Assembly: GCA_016720855.1 (NCBI GenBank)
Contig: JADKJU010000002.1
Coordinates: 1-64,000, forward strand
DNA length: 64,000 bases
From: Betaproteobacteria bacterium
GTDB lineage: Bacteria; Pseudomonadota; Gammaproteobacteria; Burkholderiales; Usitatibacteraceae
Direction of reading: 5' to 3'
The notes beneath the pieces were generated by a model. That model saw nothing but the letters and a program-made list of their open reading frames with translations, had not been told where the DNA came from and searched no databases. Shown piece by piece: positions 1 through 9,020 of this stretch. Each line of letters opens with the position of its first letter. The stretch's first letter is position 1. A program made the position numbers and the translations under genes.

Positions 1-903
1 GTCGCTCACGACGACGATGAGGTTCGCCGCGGCGAGGCACAGGTCCTCGATCTCCTCGGCGAGCGCGCCGCGCGCGGGCGCACGCCCCCAGTGGCGGTCG
101 ACCCAGATCTCCGAGCCGTTGTACTCGAGCACGAGGGGCACGCCGAGGTCGCGCGCGAGCGCCACGCCCGCGAAACTGTTGAGGCCATAGCGCACGTAGA
201 GGAAAGCCGGGCTGCGCCCCGCCAGCGCCTCGAGCACCATCCGTCGCGCGCGCGCGTTGAAGGCCAGTGCCGGCATCTCGAGGTAATCCCAGTGGCGCTC
301 GTCGGGCAGGACCAGGTGGAACTCGTGCGCGGCGGAAAGCAGCGGGTTCGGTGCCGGAGCGAACACCAGCGGTGGCTCGAAGAACTCGCCGAGGCGGTTC
401 ACCACACCCGCCATGTGCGTGACCGAGCCGCCCGCTGCCGCCGAGAGCCACAGGTCCGTCTTGAGGAACACCGGCGGGCCGGGCTTGAGCGCGAGCGCCC
501 GCGGCCCCGCGTCCACCCACTCGCGCAACTCCGTCACGGACCGACTCACCTCGGCGAGGATGCGGTGACGGGCGAGCCCGTCGGCCAGCAGTCGCAACGC
601 GAGTTTGGCGAGCAGCCGCGGCCCGACGGCCACGGCGCCGCCCCCGGGGTCGCGGATCCAGCACCGGCCCCGCGACAGCAGGCGCAGCACCACCGCCACG
701 GCGAATGGCCGGGGGCGCCGGCCCGCCCAGGGAACGACGAGCCCGACCTCGCGCCAGCCGAAGAGCGCCCCCCGAAGCCACCGCAGGTCCCGCACCTGCT
801 CGATGAAGGCCGGAAACTGCATCAGGTCGGCGCCGGCCACGTCCACGTCGGCGGGCACTTCCCCATCGCACACGATCAGCCGCGGGATGCCCGGAGAGAC
901 CAC
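1..903 (-). CDS. GT4-type glycosyltransferase, N-terminal part (runs off the left edge)
   Basis: The frame is open through the left edge of the window (301 codons, no stop), so only the N-terminal part of the protein is visible. EYNGSEIW at about residues 260-267, and upstream landmarks FLKTDLW and GGSVTH, match the N-terminal lobe of GT-B (GT4) glycosyltransferases. The same landmarks occur in the glycosyltransferase half of the fusion at 16417-19041, so the two look paralogous. The GTG start lies one base after the TAG of the amidotransferase gene upstream, which indicates coupled translation. It is probably a cytoplasmic sugar transferase of the polysaccharide pathway. Its donor and acceptor cannot be read from the sequence, and the nucleotide-binding lobe lies outside the window. 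Confidence 0.72.
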   Translation of the reverse strand, partial: MVSPGIPRLIVCDGEVPADVDVAGADLMQFPAFIEQVRDLRWLRGALFGWREVGLVVPWAGRRPRPFAVAVVLRLLSRGRCWIRDPGGGAVAVGPRLLAKLALRLLADGLARHRILAEVSRSVTELREWVDAGPRALALKPGPPVFLKTDLWLSAAAGGSVTHMAGVVNRLGEFFEPPLVFAPAPNPLLSAAHEFHLVLPDERHWDYLEMPALAFNARARRMVLEALAGRSPAFLYVRYGLNSFAGVALARDLGVPLVLEYNGSEIWVDRHWGRAPARGALAEEIEDLCLAAANLIVVVSD

Positions 904-904
904 G

Positions 905-2884
905 CTACCGGCCCGCGAAGGCGCCCGGCTCGACCCAGCGGTCGTGCCACGCGCACAGATTGTGCAGCGCCCACAGGTTCGTCGCGTAGTCGCGCCGTCC
1001 CTCGCGGTGCGCGCGGAAGAGGTGCCGCACATACGCCGGCCGGAACCAGCCCTTCGCGAAGAGCGTCGATTCGAGGATGCCGCGTTCCACGCGCTCGCCG
1101 AATTCGCCCTTGAGCCATTGCGCGACGGGCGCCCCGAAGCCGACCTTCGGCCGGTCGATCACCTCGTCGGGCACCAGCCCCCGCACCGCCCGCTTGAGGA
1201 TCGCCTTGGGCACGCCGCCCGCCGTCTTCCACGCCGACGGCAGTGCGTAGGAGGCCGCCACGAGGCGGTGGTCGAGGAACGGCACGCGCGCCTCGAGGGA
1301 ATGCGCCATGGTCATCTTGTCCACGCGCATGAGCAGCAGCTCCGGCAGGCGGTACTCGAACTCGCGGTTGATCATGCGTGCGAGCGAGTCTCCGGGCGCA
1401 GCGCGGGACACCGAGTCCGCGGCGCGAACGAGCGCGAAGCTGTCGTACTCGCGCCAGGCCGAGTCGTCGAGCAGAAGGTCCGTGGGCCCCTGCCGCGGCA
1501 GCGCGTCGCGGTCGAGAAGTAGCGACTTCTGCGTCTCCCAGAAGGTGATGGCCCCGCCCCAGAAAAGTTCGCGGTCGCGCGCGGCGCGGTCGAAGGCATC
1601 CGCGACACCGGCAAGATCGGGCCACCAGCGCATCGCGCCTCGCGCGATTCCCGCCGCGAGCGTGCGCAGCGGACGCGGCACGAGGCGCCGGTACGGATCC
1701 CAGTAGCGCCGCTCGATGTCGAGGTAGTGCAGGTATCCGTCGTAGCCCGCGAACTGTTCGTCCGCGCCCTCGCCCACGAGCACGACCTTCACGTCGCCTG
1801 CCGCGAGCTTCGCCACGTGCCACAGCGGGAAGCAGACCCAGTCGGCGAGCGGCTCGTCCTGGTGGTAGAGGATCTCCTCCCACGAGGCCTCCAGCGTATC
1901 GAGCCCCACCACCACTTCACGGTGCTCGGCGCCGAAGCGCTCGGCCATCTCTCGGGCGCGATCGCGTTCATCGAGCGCGGGGAAGCCCTCGTAGCCGACG
2001 GAGAAAGTGCGCACGCGCCCCGGCACCACGGAAGACAGCCGCGCGAGGAGCGCGCCCGAATCCACGCCCCCGGAAAGAAACACGCCGATGGGCACGTCCG
2101 CCATGCAGTGCTCGTCGAGCGCGTCGTAGAGGATCTCGCGGACGCCCTGCGCCGCCTCTTCCGGCGTCGCGGCCCCCGGCCCGGCGGCTTCCGGCATGCG
2201 CCAGTAGCGGCGGACGCTCGCCTTTCCGTCCCGGGCAATCGTGACGCTCGTCCCCGGTGGCAGCTTCTGGATGCCCGCGAAGAGCGTCATGGGCGCCGGC
2301 GCCGCCATTCCCCCGAGGTAGTGGTACATCGCGTGCGGGTCGATCTCCCGCGGCACGCCGGGCACGCGCAGGATGGCCTTGATCTCGGAGGCGAACACGA
2401 GCCGCCCGCCGCCCTGCCACACGTAGACCGGCTTGATGCCGACGCGGTCGCGCGCCAGGTGCAGCACGCTCGCGTTCGCGTCCCACAGCGCGATCACGAA
2501 CATCCCGCGCAGGCGTTCGAGCATGGCGTCCCACCCCCACGCTTCGAAGCCCTTCACGATGACCTCGGTGTCGGCGTGGTCGGTGCGGAATCGCTGCCCG
2601 GCCGCTTCGAGTTCGCGTCTCAGGGCACGGTGGTTGTAGATCTCGCCGTTGAAGACGACGGTGACGGTTCCCGCCTCGTTCGCCATCGGTTGCGCCGCCG
2701 CCGCAGCGAGATCCACGATGGAAAGGCGGTTGTGCACCAGGCCGAGCCGGCGGTCGGGCGCCATCCACAGTCCGAAGGCGTCCGGACCGCGGTGGCGAGT
2801 GGCCTCTCCCATGCGCTCGAGCGTTGCGCGCTCGACGGCCGGTCCCGCCGGCGAGTACTGGAAGATGCCGCCGAGGCCGCACAT
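905..2884 (-). CDS. asnB: asparagine synthetase-like amidotransferase, copy 1
   Basis: This 659-residue protein has the two-domain AsnB layout. The N-terminal class II glutamine amidotransferase domain has catalytic Cys2 (MCGLGG) and the RHRGPD-type loop. The C-terminal synthetase domain carries the PP-loop SGGVDSG at about residue 270. The family hydrolyses glutamine, adenylates a carboxylate with ATP and forms an amide. In a polysaccharide locus with wecB/wecC, a likely substrate is a uronic acid carboxyl rather than aspartate, but that is inference. Its ATG follows directly on the TAG of the second copy (TAGATG), so the two are probably translated in tandem. It differs clearly from the other two copies, so this is not a recent duplication. 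Confidence 0.9.
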   Translation of the reverse strand: MCGLGGIFQYSPAGPAVERATLERMGEATRHRGPDAFGLWMAPDRRLGLVHNRLSIVDLAAAAAQPMANEAGTVTVVFNGEIYNHRALRRELEAAGQRFRTDHADTEVIVKGFEAWGWDAMLERLRGMFVIALWDANASVLHLARDRVGIKPVYVWQGGGRLVFASEIKAILRVPGVPREIDPHAMYHYLGGMAAPAPMTLFAGIQKLPPGTSVTIARDGKASVRRYWRMPEAAGPGAATPEEAAQGVREILYDALDEHCMADVPIGVFLSGGVDSGALLARLSSVVPGRVRTFSVGYEGFPALDERDRAREMAERFGAEHREVVVGLDTLEASWEEILYHQDEPLADWVCFPLWHVAKLAAGDVKVVLVGEGADEQFAGYDGYLHYLDIERRYWDPYRRLVPRPLRTLAAGIARGAMRWWPDLAGVADAFDRAARDRELFWGGAITFWETQKSLLLDRDALPRQGPTDLLLDDSAWREYDSFALVRAADSVSRAAPGDSLARMINREFEYRLPELLLMRVDKMTMAHSLEARVPFLDHRLVAASYALPSAWKTAGGVPKAILKRAVRGLVPDEVIDRPKVGFGAPVAQWLKGEFGERVERGILESTLFAKGWFRPAYVRHLFRAHREGRRDYATNLWALHNLCAWHDRWVEPGAFAGR

Positions 2885-4888
2885 CTACAGGCAGTCCGCC
2901 CGGCCTTCGATCCACGACGCGTGCCAGAGCACGGCATTGAGGACGGTCCAGACCTGGAAGCTGTTGCCGCCTTGCCCGGCCATCGTCCGCTTCATCATGC
3001 TCTCGAAGTAGGCGTCGTCGAAGAAGCCTTCCTTGCGCAGGGCGGAGCGCCGGTACGCGGCGAGGCAGCGCTCGCCGAACTCCTTCTCGCGGAACCACTG
3101 GTCCATCGGCGCGCCGAAGCCCTGCTTCTTCCGGTAGATCATGTCACGGTCGAGGTAGGGCTCGGCCGCCTTCTTGAGGAGCCACTTGCCCTCGCCGTCG
3201 CGAAGCTTGTACTCGGGCGGCAAGCGCGTGGCGAATTCCACGACGTCGTGGTCGAGGAACGGCACGCGTGCCTCGATCGAGTGTGCCATGGTGAGCTTGT
3301 CCACGCGCATGAGCAGGTGCTCGGGAAGGCGAAGCTTCATCTCCATGTAGGGGATCTTCTGCAGCACCTCGGGATCGACGAGATGCCCGGCGAGCGGGCC
3401 GAGATAGTGCGAGACGACCGCGTGACTGTCCACGCTGCCGAATGCTTCCGGCATCAGCCCGGGTACGGGGCACTCCACCGGCTGCGCGAACATTTCGGGG
3501 TGCGGCGTGAGCTGTTCGCGCGCGGATCCCCACCAGCAAACCGCGCCGCCCCAGAAAAGTTCTTGCCCGGCCCGCGCGCGTGCCGCGATTTCCGCGTCCT
3601 CGGGCGTGAGGCCCGTGGCTGCGCCGGATGCTGCGTGAAGGAGCCGCTTCCACCATGGCGGCGGGCCCGCGAGCGCGGGCTTGTACACGCTCTCGTACTT
3701 CTGGCGGTAGTGCTCGCACCACCAGTAGCCGAGGAAATTCTCGTCTGCGCCCTCGCCCACCTGGACGACTGTCGTCTTCGTATCCTTCACCAGCTTCGCG
3801 AGGAAGTAGAGCGGGATGCAGACGTTGTCGGCGATGGGCTCGTCCTGCAGCTGCACCAGCAGGGGCAGGAACTCCTGGGCATCGCGGTGACTGATGATCG
3901 ACTCGTGGTGATCCGTCTTGTAGCGCTCGCTCACGCGCCGCGCGAAGCGGAATTCGTTCGTGTCCTCCTGACCCTCGTAGCCGATGGTGAAGGTGGTCAC
4001 CGGCCGGTCCATGAGCTCGCTCATGAGCGCCACGTTCATGCTGGAGTCCACGCCGCCGGAGAGCAGCACGCCGAAGGGCACATCCGAGACCATGCGCCGC
4101 CTGATCGATTGCTTGAGGAGCCGCGTGAGTTCGGTGACCGCGTCGGCCTCGCTGAGATCGGCGGTCGTGAGCGTCTTCTCGCGGTCGGGTTTGCAGTCCC
4201 ACCACTGCTTCGCCGTCGCGCGGCCCTCGTGGTCGATCGTCATGCGGTGGCCCGCGGGCAGCTTGAAGATGCCGCGGAAGAGCGTCATGGGCGCGGGGGT
4301 CACGATGAACGTGAGGTAATGCCAGAAGGCGGCCCGGTCCATCTCGGGCGACAGGTCGGGGTGCGCGAAGAGCGCGCGGATCTCGGAGGCGAAGAGCCAT
4401 TCGCCGCGCCCCGTCCGCGCGAAGTAGAGCGGCTTGATGCCCACGCGGTCGCGCACCAGGTGCATGGCCGGGCGGTTGCGGTCGCGCGCGTCGTACACGG
4501 CGAAGGCGAACATGCCGTGGAAGCGCTTGACGCAGTCCAGGCCCCATTCCTCGTACGCGTGCAGCAGGACCTCGGTGTCCGAGTGGTCCGTCGTCCAGCG
4601 GTACTTGCCCAGCGCCTCCAGCTCGCGGCGAAGCTCGGCGTGGTTGTAGATCTCGCCGTTGAAGACGACCTGCACGCTGCCGTCGCCGTTCGCCATCGGC
4701 TGCAGGGCCGCGTTCGACAGGTCGATGATCGACAGGCGGCGGTGCACGAGGCCGCATCTCCCGTCGGGAGAGCGCCACAGGCCCACGCCATCGGGGCCGC
4801 GGTGCGGCATGCGGTCGCGCATGGCGGCGAGCACCTCGTCCGGGCAGACATTGGCATTGGGGTGGAAGGCGCCGGCGATGCCGCACAT
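2885..4888 (-). CDS. asnB: asparagine synthetase-like amidotransferase, copy 2
   Basis: This 667-residue AsnB-family protein starts at MCGIAGAF. An in-frame ATG 14 codons upstream is rejected because the nucleophile Cys must be residue 2 after Met removal. The glutaminase domain covers roughly residues 2-210 and the synthetase domain the rest, with SGGVDSS near residue 275. Known family chemistry is glutamine-dependent amidation through an acyl-AMP. It lies between a methyltransferase gene and another AsnB copy, which suggests a sugar-acid-modifying role, although ordinary asparagine synthesis is not excluded. The protein is somewhat longer than typical housekeeping AsnB. Confidence 0.9.
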   Translation of the reverse strand: MCGIAGAFHPNANVCPDEVLAAMRDRMPHRGPDGVGLWRSPDGRCGLVHRRLSIIDLSNAALQPMANGDGSVQVVFNGEIYNHAELRRELEALGKYRWTTDHSDTEVLLHAYEEWGLDCVKRFHGMFAFAVYDARDRNRPAMHLVRDRVGIKPLYFARTGRGEWLFASEIRALFAHPDLSPEMDRAAFWHYLTFIVTPAPMTLFRGIFKLPAGHRMTIDHEGRATAKQWWDCKPDREKTLTTADLSEADAVTELTRLLKQSIRRRMVSDVPFGVLLSGGVDSSMNVALMSELMDRPVTTFTIGYEGQEDTNEFRFARRVSERYKTDHHESIISHRDAQEFLPLLVQLQDEPIADNVCIPLYFLAKLVKDTKTTVVQVGEGADENFLGYWWCEHYRQKYESVYKPALAGPPPWWKRLLHAASGAATGLTPEDAEIAARARAGQELFWGGAVCWWGSAREQLTPHPEMFAQPVECPVPGLMPEAFGSVDSHAVVSHYLGPLAGHLVDPEVLQKIPYMEMKLRLPEHLLMRVDKLTMAHSIEARVPFLDHDVVEFATRLPPEYKLRDGEGKWLLKKAAEPYLDRDMIYRKKQGFGAPMDQWFREKEFGERCLAAYRRSALRKEGFFDDAYFESMMKRTMAGQGGNSFQVWTVLNAVLWHASWIEGRADCL

Positions 4889-4904
4889 GGATGATTCTCC
4901 CGGG

Positions 4905-6278
4905 CTATTTCCGTCCGACGATCCGGGCAAGGGTGCCGATCGGGTCGCGCAACGCTTTGAGCGCGCGCCGGATCTGCAGGTACTCCTGGTCGGAGCGCAC
5001 GAGACGCTCGTGGGTCTCGCGAAGTTCCGCCTCTGCAGCCGCTAGCTTCGCACGAAGCTCCTCTTCGTTCGAAAGCGGCGGCATGAGAGCCTCGGCCTGC
5101 GCCGCAATTCGCCCATGGCGCAAGCGGCGAAGCTCGGCGATCGGCGCGGTCAGATGCCCGGCCGACTCGCGCCGGCAGGCGACCGCGAAGAGAATGGGCG
5201 ACAGGAGCGCGAGGCGTTCGATGAGCGAGACCGCGGGGCCGATCGAGGTGAGAACCTCCGCGGCTGCTGGCGGCAGCCCACCGTCGACCGGATTGCCCGC
5301 CAGCAGGTCGGCCGCTCCCCGGTGGCCGCCTACCGCGTAGGATGCCAGCTCGAGGAGATTCATGCCGTACTGACAGTCGATGTCGAGGAGGGTGAGGCCG
5401 TTTCGCGCCAGGAGCTGCTCGAGGTTGGCCGGCGAGAAAAGATTGATGTGGCCGGCGGTGTCGAAGCCACCGTTCACGAACGCGCAATCGGCGCGCTGCG
5501 CGCGCACGAGCGGCGAGAGCTGATTGGGTACCGTGAGGGCGACGAGACCGTCGGCTTCGAGGACGGAGGCGGCCGAGCGCAGCGCAGCGCCCGGGTCGCC
5601 GATGTGCTCGAGGGACTCCCAGAAGCTCACCAGGGCGAAGCGCTCATCCGCGCGAAGCGCCTCCACGGGCCGGACATCCAGCCCGTTGCGCTGCCCGATC
5701 TCGATGCACTCCGTGGACGACTCAACTCCCGTGCCCGCGAGGCCCAAGCGGGAAGCCGCCTGCAGCGAGTGGCCGAGCCCGCAGCCCACGTCAAGATAGC
5801 GCCCTCCGTTGCCGTCCGGCAGCAACGGCAGCAGCGTCTCGAGGTAGCCGCCGATACGCTCGAGGTCGACAGCGACGTTCTCCGGCGACGACCGCTTCGC
5901 AAAAGTGCGCGCGCTCACCTCCCGCGCCTCGGGACACGCGGCGAAGAAGCGCTCGAATACTTCCGCCTCCACGACCAGCGGAACGTACCAGCACTTGCAC
6001 GACTCGCACTCGACGAACGGGTAGCCGTCGTAGGACTCGAAGAGCGCGCGGCGCCGGTCGGCTCCGCACGTCGGGCAGGACCTGGGCCGCATTTTCGTGA
6101 GGAACGCGCGCCCGTGGTGGTTCCAGAGCGCGACGGCCTCGGCCCAGTCCGCCTGCGTCGTGTTGTTGAAGGGCGTGGTGAGCGACACGCCCGAGGCGGG
6201 CTGCGCCTGCGGTTCGCGATGGAGATGCTCGCGGGCAAGCTCGAGCAGCGCCGAAGTCAGCCGGTCGACCGTCGTCAC
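4905..6278 (-). CDS. class I SAM-dependent methyltransferase with N-terminal zinc-ribbon-like motif and C-terminal coiled coil
   Basis: In this 457-residue protein, CPTC at residues 68-71 and CESCKC at 91-96 form a probable zinc ribbon. A Rossmann methyltransferase core follows, with motif I YLDVGCGLGH at about 161-170. The last 60 residues are rich in Glu, Leu and Arg and look like a coiled coil. Similar zinc-ribbon methyltransferases occur in O-antigen and capsule loci, where they methylate sugars or cap chains. The coiled coil could position the enzyme on a partner, as in chain-terminating O-antigen methyltransferases (inference). The GTG start overlaps the preceding TGA by four bases (GTGA). 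Confidence 0.82.
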   Translation of the reverse strand: MTTVDRLTSALLELAREHLHREPQAQPASGVSLTTPFNNTTQADWAEAVALWNHHGRAFLTKMRPRSCPTCGADRRRALFESYDGYPFVECESCKCWYVPLVVEAEVFERFFAACPEAREVSARTFAKRSSPENVAVDLERIGGYLETLLPLLPDGNGGRYLDVGCGLGHSLQAASRLGLAGTGVESSTECIEIGQRNGLDVRPVEALRADERFALVSFWESLEHIGDPGAALRSAASVLEADGLVALTVPNQLSPLVRAQRADCAFVNGGFDTAGHINLFSPANLEQLLARNGLTLLDIDCQYGMNLLELASYAVGGHRGAADLLAGNPVDGGLPPAAAEVLTSIGPAVSLIERLALLSPILFAVACRRESAGHLTAPIAELRRLRHGRIAAQAEALMPPLSNEEELRAKLAAAEAELRETHERLVRSDQEYLQIRRALKALRDPIGTLARIVGRK

Positions 6279-6877
6279 GGCACACGCCTCCAGCCCGCCG
6301 CTCGCTGTCCCGGCAAGCGGGCGAGCAAGCTGGCAAGGGTGAACACGGCTCGCACCACGAGCCGATACGCGCGCAGCCGCCGCGGGCGCGCGTGGAGACG
6401 ATCCCGCAACAGGCGCGAATCGAGCACACGCATCGTGCCATATGCTTCGTCCAGCGCGAGGTAGAGCGCCGGGATGCGTCCGACCAGTTCGGCCACCGCG
6501 GTTTCTAGGGGGCGCTTCACAAGCACACCGTAAGCGTCATATGGAGCGCAGGATACGATGATTCGCGGCGGCGGATCGAGCGCGGCCAGCCTCGAAACCA
6601 CGCCCGCCCAGTCGCCCATTCGCCAGCCGGGAAACGTCACCGGCATCACGCCGGGACGCGCGGCCACGGCCCAGGCGCGCACGGCGGGAAGGGCCGCTTC
6701 CGGCGCGGCGAGATGCGCGACGCAGCCCGGCAGGTGATCGAGCCATCGCGCGGCAGCCGCCTCGCCTGCGGCCGTCTCGTCATCGATCAGGACAAGCGCC
6801 GCGACGGGCCCCGAGTGGGTGACGACCGCCGCCAGGTCGCGCAGGAACGCGGGCGTGGGGAAGTTTTCGCGTTTCAT
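6275..6877 (-). CDS. unknown protein, 200 residues, in the phosphoramidate gene string
   Basis: I do not recognise this family. The ATG at 6877 overlaps the upstream methyltransferase stop as ATGA and is preferred over an in-frame ATG six codons earlier. The sequence has no signal peptide. It shows hydrophobic strands (VAALVLIDDE, PRIIVSC) alternating with helices, compatible with an alpha/beta Rossmann-like domain. The basic C-terminal tail is rich in Arg and contains one hydrophobic stretch (VVRAVFTLASLLARL) that could be an amphipathic membrane-binding helix. It is coupled on both sides to methyltransferase genes, so it probably serves the same pathway. A role in phosphoramidate or methyl transfer is possible but unproven. 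Confidence 0.7.
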   Translation of the reverse strand: MKRENFPTPAFLRDLAAVVTHSGPVAALVLIDDETAAGEAAAARWLDHLPGCVAHLAAPEAALPAVRAWAVAARPGVMPVTFPGWRMGDWAGVVSRLAALDPPPRIIVSCAPYDAYGVLVKRPLETAVAELVGRIPALYLALDEAYGTMRVLDSRLLRDRLHARPRRLRAYRLVVRAVFTLASLLARLPGQRAAGWRRVP

Positions 6878-7662
6878 TTCCACGCGCGGATCCACAGGAA
6901 AAATCCGAAGCGCTTCTCAAGCCAGGCACGCGCAGTCCCGTCGCGGGGGAGGCCGATTTCCGGAATCTGCTCCGGCGTGAGGCAGGAGGTGCGGTACTCG
7001 ATGCGGGAGAACGCCCCGAACAGCCCGGGCAGATCGCGCGGGCCATAGTGCCATGTCTTCGGGTAGCCAATTCCGTCCGTGTACCAGTCGAGCACCGTGT
7101 CCCGGCCGAGCACCGCATTCTCACCCAGCGCCCAGCCGTAGTAGAGGCGTGTCTTCAGCCAGTAGTGAAGGCTCGACCGGTTGTAGAGCATGATTGTCGT
7201 TGACCCGCCCGGCCGAAGGACGCGGTGAATCTCTGCTAGTGCCCGACCGATCTCTGCGAATAGCAGCAGCACCCCGCACGAGTACACATGGTCAAAGCAG
7301 GCCGCCCCGAAAGGCAACGATCGCGCGTCAGCGCGAAGAATGCGTGACTTCGCGCCCAGCGCCTTCAACATTAACGAAGTGATCACGCAGTGCTTCGGCG
7401 TAAGGTCAATTCCGGTAGTGCACGCGCCCTGCGAAGCAAACATGTAGTGGTCGCTCCCTTGCCCAACGCCAACTTCGAGGACGTCCTTGCCTCGAAAGCT
7501 GGAAAATTCGGCCATATCGGGAATGTGTGGGTAGAGCTCGTACCGATGGCGAAGTGCTGCACGAAAATAATCTTCGGTGAGATCAGGAAACCGCTCGCCG
7601 AGGTATCGACGCGCAAGCTCCTGATCTGATGATTGGTAATAGTCGACGACTCTGGTTGCCAC
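6874..7662 (-). CDS. class I SAM-dependent methyltransferase (phosphoramidate cluster)
   Basis: In this 262-residue methyltransferase, motif I VLEVGVGQGSD is at about residues 61-71, the acidic ribose-binding position is in GIDLTP, and the post-motif loop is LRPGGS. It lies immediately downstream of the cytidylyltransferase, hydrolase and glutamine-kinase genes. In Campylobacter two methyltransferase genes (Cj1419, Cj1420) sit beside the same enzymes and are thought to make the O-methyl group of MeOPN. This gene is a candidate for that role. The alternative is methylation of the sugar backbone. The DNA here is visibly less GC-rich than the flanks. Confidence 0.85.
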   Translation of the reverse strand: MATRVVDYYQSSDQELARRYLGERFPDLTEDYFRAALRHRYELYPHIPDMAEFSSFRGKDVLEVGVGQGSDHYMFASQGACTTGIDLTPKHCVITSLMLKALGAKSRILRADARSLPFGAACFDHVYSCGVLLLFAEIGRALAEIHRVLRPGGSTTIMLYNRSSLHYWLKTRLYYGWALGENAVLGRDTVLDWYTDGIGYPKTWHYGPRDLPGLFGAFSRIEYRTSCLTPEQIPEIGLPRDGTARAWLEKRFGFFLWIRAWK

Positions 7663-7665
7663 GGG

Positions 7666-8394
7666 TCACACCGTCCGCAAGCCCTGAAAGACCGCCAAGT
7701 CCTCTTCCGAATCTACCTCGCCCCACGGCTCGTCGTAGGGCAATGCAACGATAGGGACTCGCCCGGCGTCAATGACCCGTTGAAGTGTTCCGGTCATGTG
7801 TATGCGATCGCGATCCGCCTCGGGCAGCTCGGAACACACCCGCTCGATTTCGTTCCAGCCTTCCGGAGCGATTCGCAAGAGACCCATGTACTGCCCTTGC
7901 ACCTCCTCGACTGAGTGCGGCTTGTTCCCGATTTCCGCGAGCGTGCCGTCAGGGTTCATTCGGAACGTCTCGGCGTCAAGCAGCGGATCACCGAATCGGT
8001 CCTTCCACAATGAAAGCCAGTTGCGGTCGTAGGTCACGGCCAGCGCCGCAGGGCAGTTCGTGAGCGCCACGACCGCCTGCGGAGCATAGAAGATGTCCGA
8101 GTAGCTCACCACGCACGGGCCCTCGATCAACCACTCACGGGCACAGGCTAGGGAGGAAACCATGTTGGTCTCCGCCCACCGCGCATTGTGGAATTCCGCG
8201 AGCCCCCGCCCTGCGAGTAATTCCCGCTGGTAGCCAGTGACAATCCCAATCTGCGCGATGCCGCCGTCGCGCAGGGCCTGCAATTGCCATTCGAGAAGTG
8301 GCCTCCCGCGCAATTCGACCAGACACTTCGGGCGATCGTCAGTGAGCCCTTTCATTCGGCTACCGCGTCCGGCCGCGAGGATGATCGCCTTCAC
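7666..8394 (-). CDS. CTP:phosphoglutamine cytidylyltransferase-like nucleotidyltransferase (Cj1416-like)
   Basis: This 242-residue protein starts with GTG at 8394, overlapping the preceding TGA as GTGA. A longer frame is rejected because the nucleotide-binding motif AIILAAGRGSRMKGLT would then sit 30 residues inside the protein. Further landmarks are PKCLVEL, IGIVTGYQ and TNMVSSL. The last is typical of the LicC/PntC-like branch of sugar-phosphate cytidylyltransferases. In the Campylobacter MeOPN pathway the matching enzyme joins CTP and L-glutamine phosphate to give CDP-L-glutamine. The adjacent homologues of the enzymes before and after this step support that role over a choline or sugar nucleotidyltransferase. 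Confidence 0.85.
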   Translation of the reverse strand: MKAIILAAGRGSRMKGLTDDRPKCLVELRGRPLLEWQLQALRDGGIAQIGIVTGYQRELLAGRGLAEFHNARWAETNMVSSLACAREWLIEGPCVVSYSDIFYAPQAVVALTNCPAALAVTYDRNWLSLWKDRFGDPLLDAETFRMNPDGTLAEIGNKPHSVEEVQGQYMGLLRIAPEGWNEIERVCSELPEADRDRIHMTGTLQRVIDAGRVPIVALPYDEPWGEVDSEEDLAVFQGLRTV

Positions 8395-9020
8395 GCTCGC
8401 GCTTCCAGCCGGAACAGGGCGCGCGCCCGGTCGATGTTCCAGGCCGCGAACGATTCCTCGCGCTCGGGATGCCACATCCACCCCTCCCAGCTGCGAGCCA
8501 AATGGCGGATCGCCTCGATCTCGTCATCCTCGCTGGACGCGAGAACCCCGTAGCCTGCGGGGCACTGAGCCAGCGCCTGGCCATGGTAGCTGTTCACCTC
8601 TTCACTGATGGCCCCCCGAAGCGCATGCCGCACGCGAACGTGCCCGGCCACCGGTTTAAGAGATGTTCCCGCGAAGACCGCCAACATCTGCATCCCACGG
8701 CATATGCCGAGCACGGGCAGCGCGTGATCCTGCGCATACACAAGCAAGGTCCTCTCCGTCGTGTCGCGCTCCGGAATGTGCCCGACGTCGTTTCCCCCGG
8801 ACAGCACGATGGCGCAGGGCCGCGTGGCTTCGAGCCAACGACTCAGTTCCTGCACCGCCTCCTCGGGTGCCGCCGCCAGCCAATTCGGGACCGGAATCGG
8901 AACCAGCCCGACCGTCACGAGCCATCTCGCGAGCCGCTGGTCCAGCGCATCGCGCCGCTCCGTCCGGTCGGCGTGCACATCCACCCGCTGGCTCACCGCG
9001 GCGATGGGACCGATGCTCAC
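8391..9020 (-). CDS. gamma-glutamyl-CDP-amidate hydrolase-like class I glutamine amidotransferase (Cj1417-like)
   Basis: This 209-residue protein has the peptidase C26/class I glutaminase fold: nucleophile Cys107 in GICRGMQ, and the His184/Glu186 pair in WHPERE. The family landmarks SGGNDVG, ERDTTE, HVRVRH and VNSYHG are all present. In Campylobacter, Cj1417 cleaves glutamate from CDP-L-glutamine to release cytidine diphosphoramidate. Generic annotation would call this a gamma-glutamyl-GABA hydrolase. The neighbours on both sides make the phosphoramidate step much more likely. It starts with GTG and is coupled by four-base overlaps at both ends. Confidence 0.87.
   Translation of the reverse strand: MSIGPIAAVSQRVDVHADRTERRDALDQRLARWLVTVGLVPIPVPNWLAAAPEEAVQELSRWLEATRPCAIVLSGGNDVGHIPERDTTERTLLVYAQDHALPVLGICRGMQMLAVFAGTSLKPVAGHVRVRHALRGAISEEVNSYHGQALAQCPAGYGVLASSEDDEIEAIRHLARSWEGWMWHPEREESFAAWNIDRARALFRLEARA

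Noticed and set aside
1727..4894. 1055-codon open frame on the plus strand
   Set aside because: It lies antisense to two clear AsnB genes and its translation is a His/Arg/Val-rich shadow with no motif; high GC keeps stops rare.
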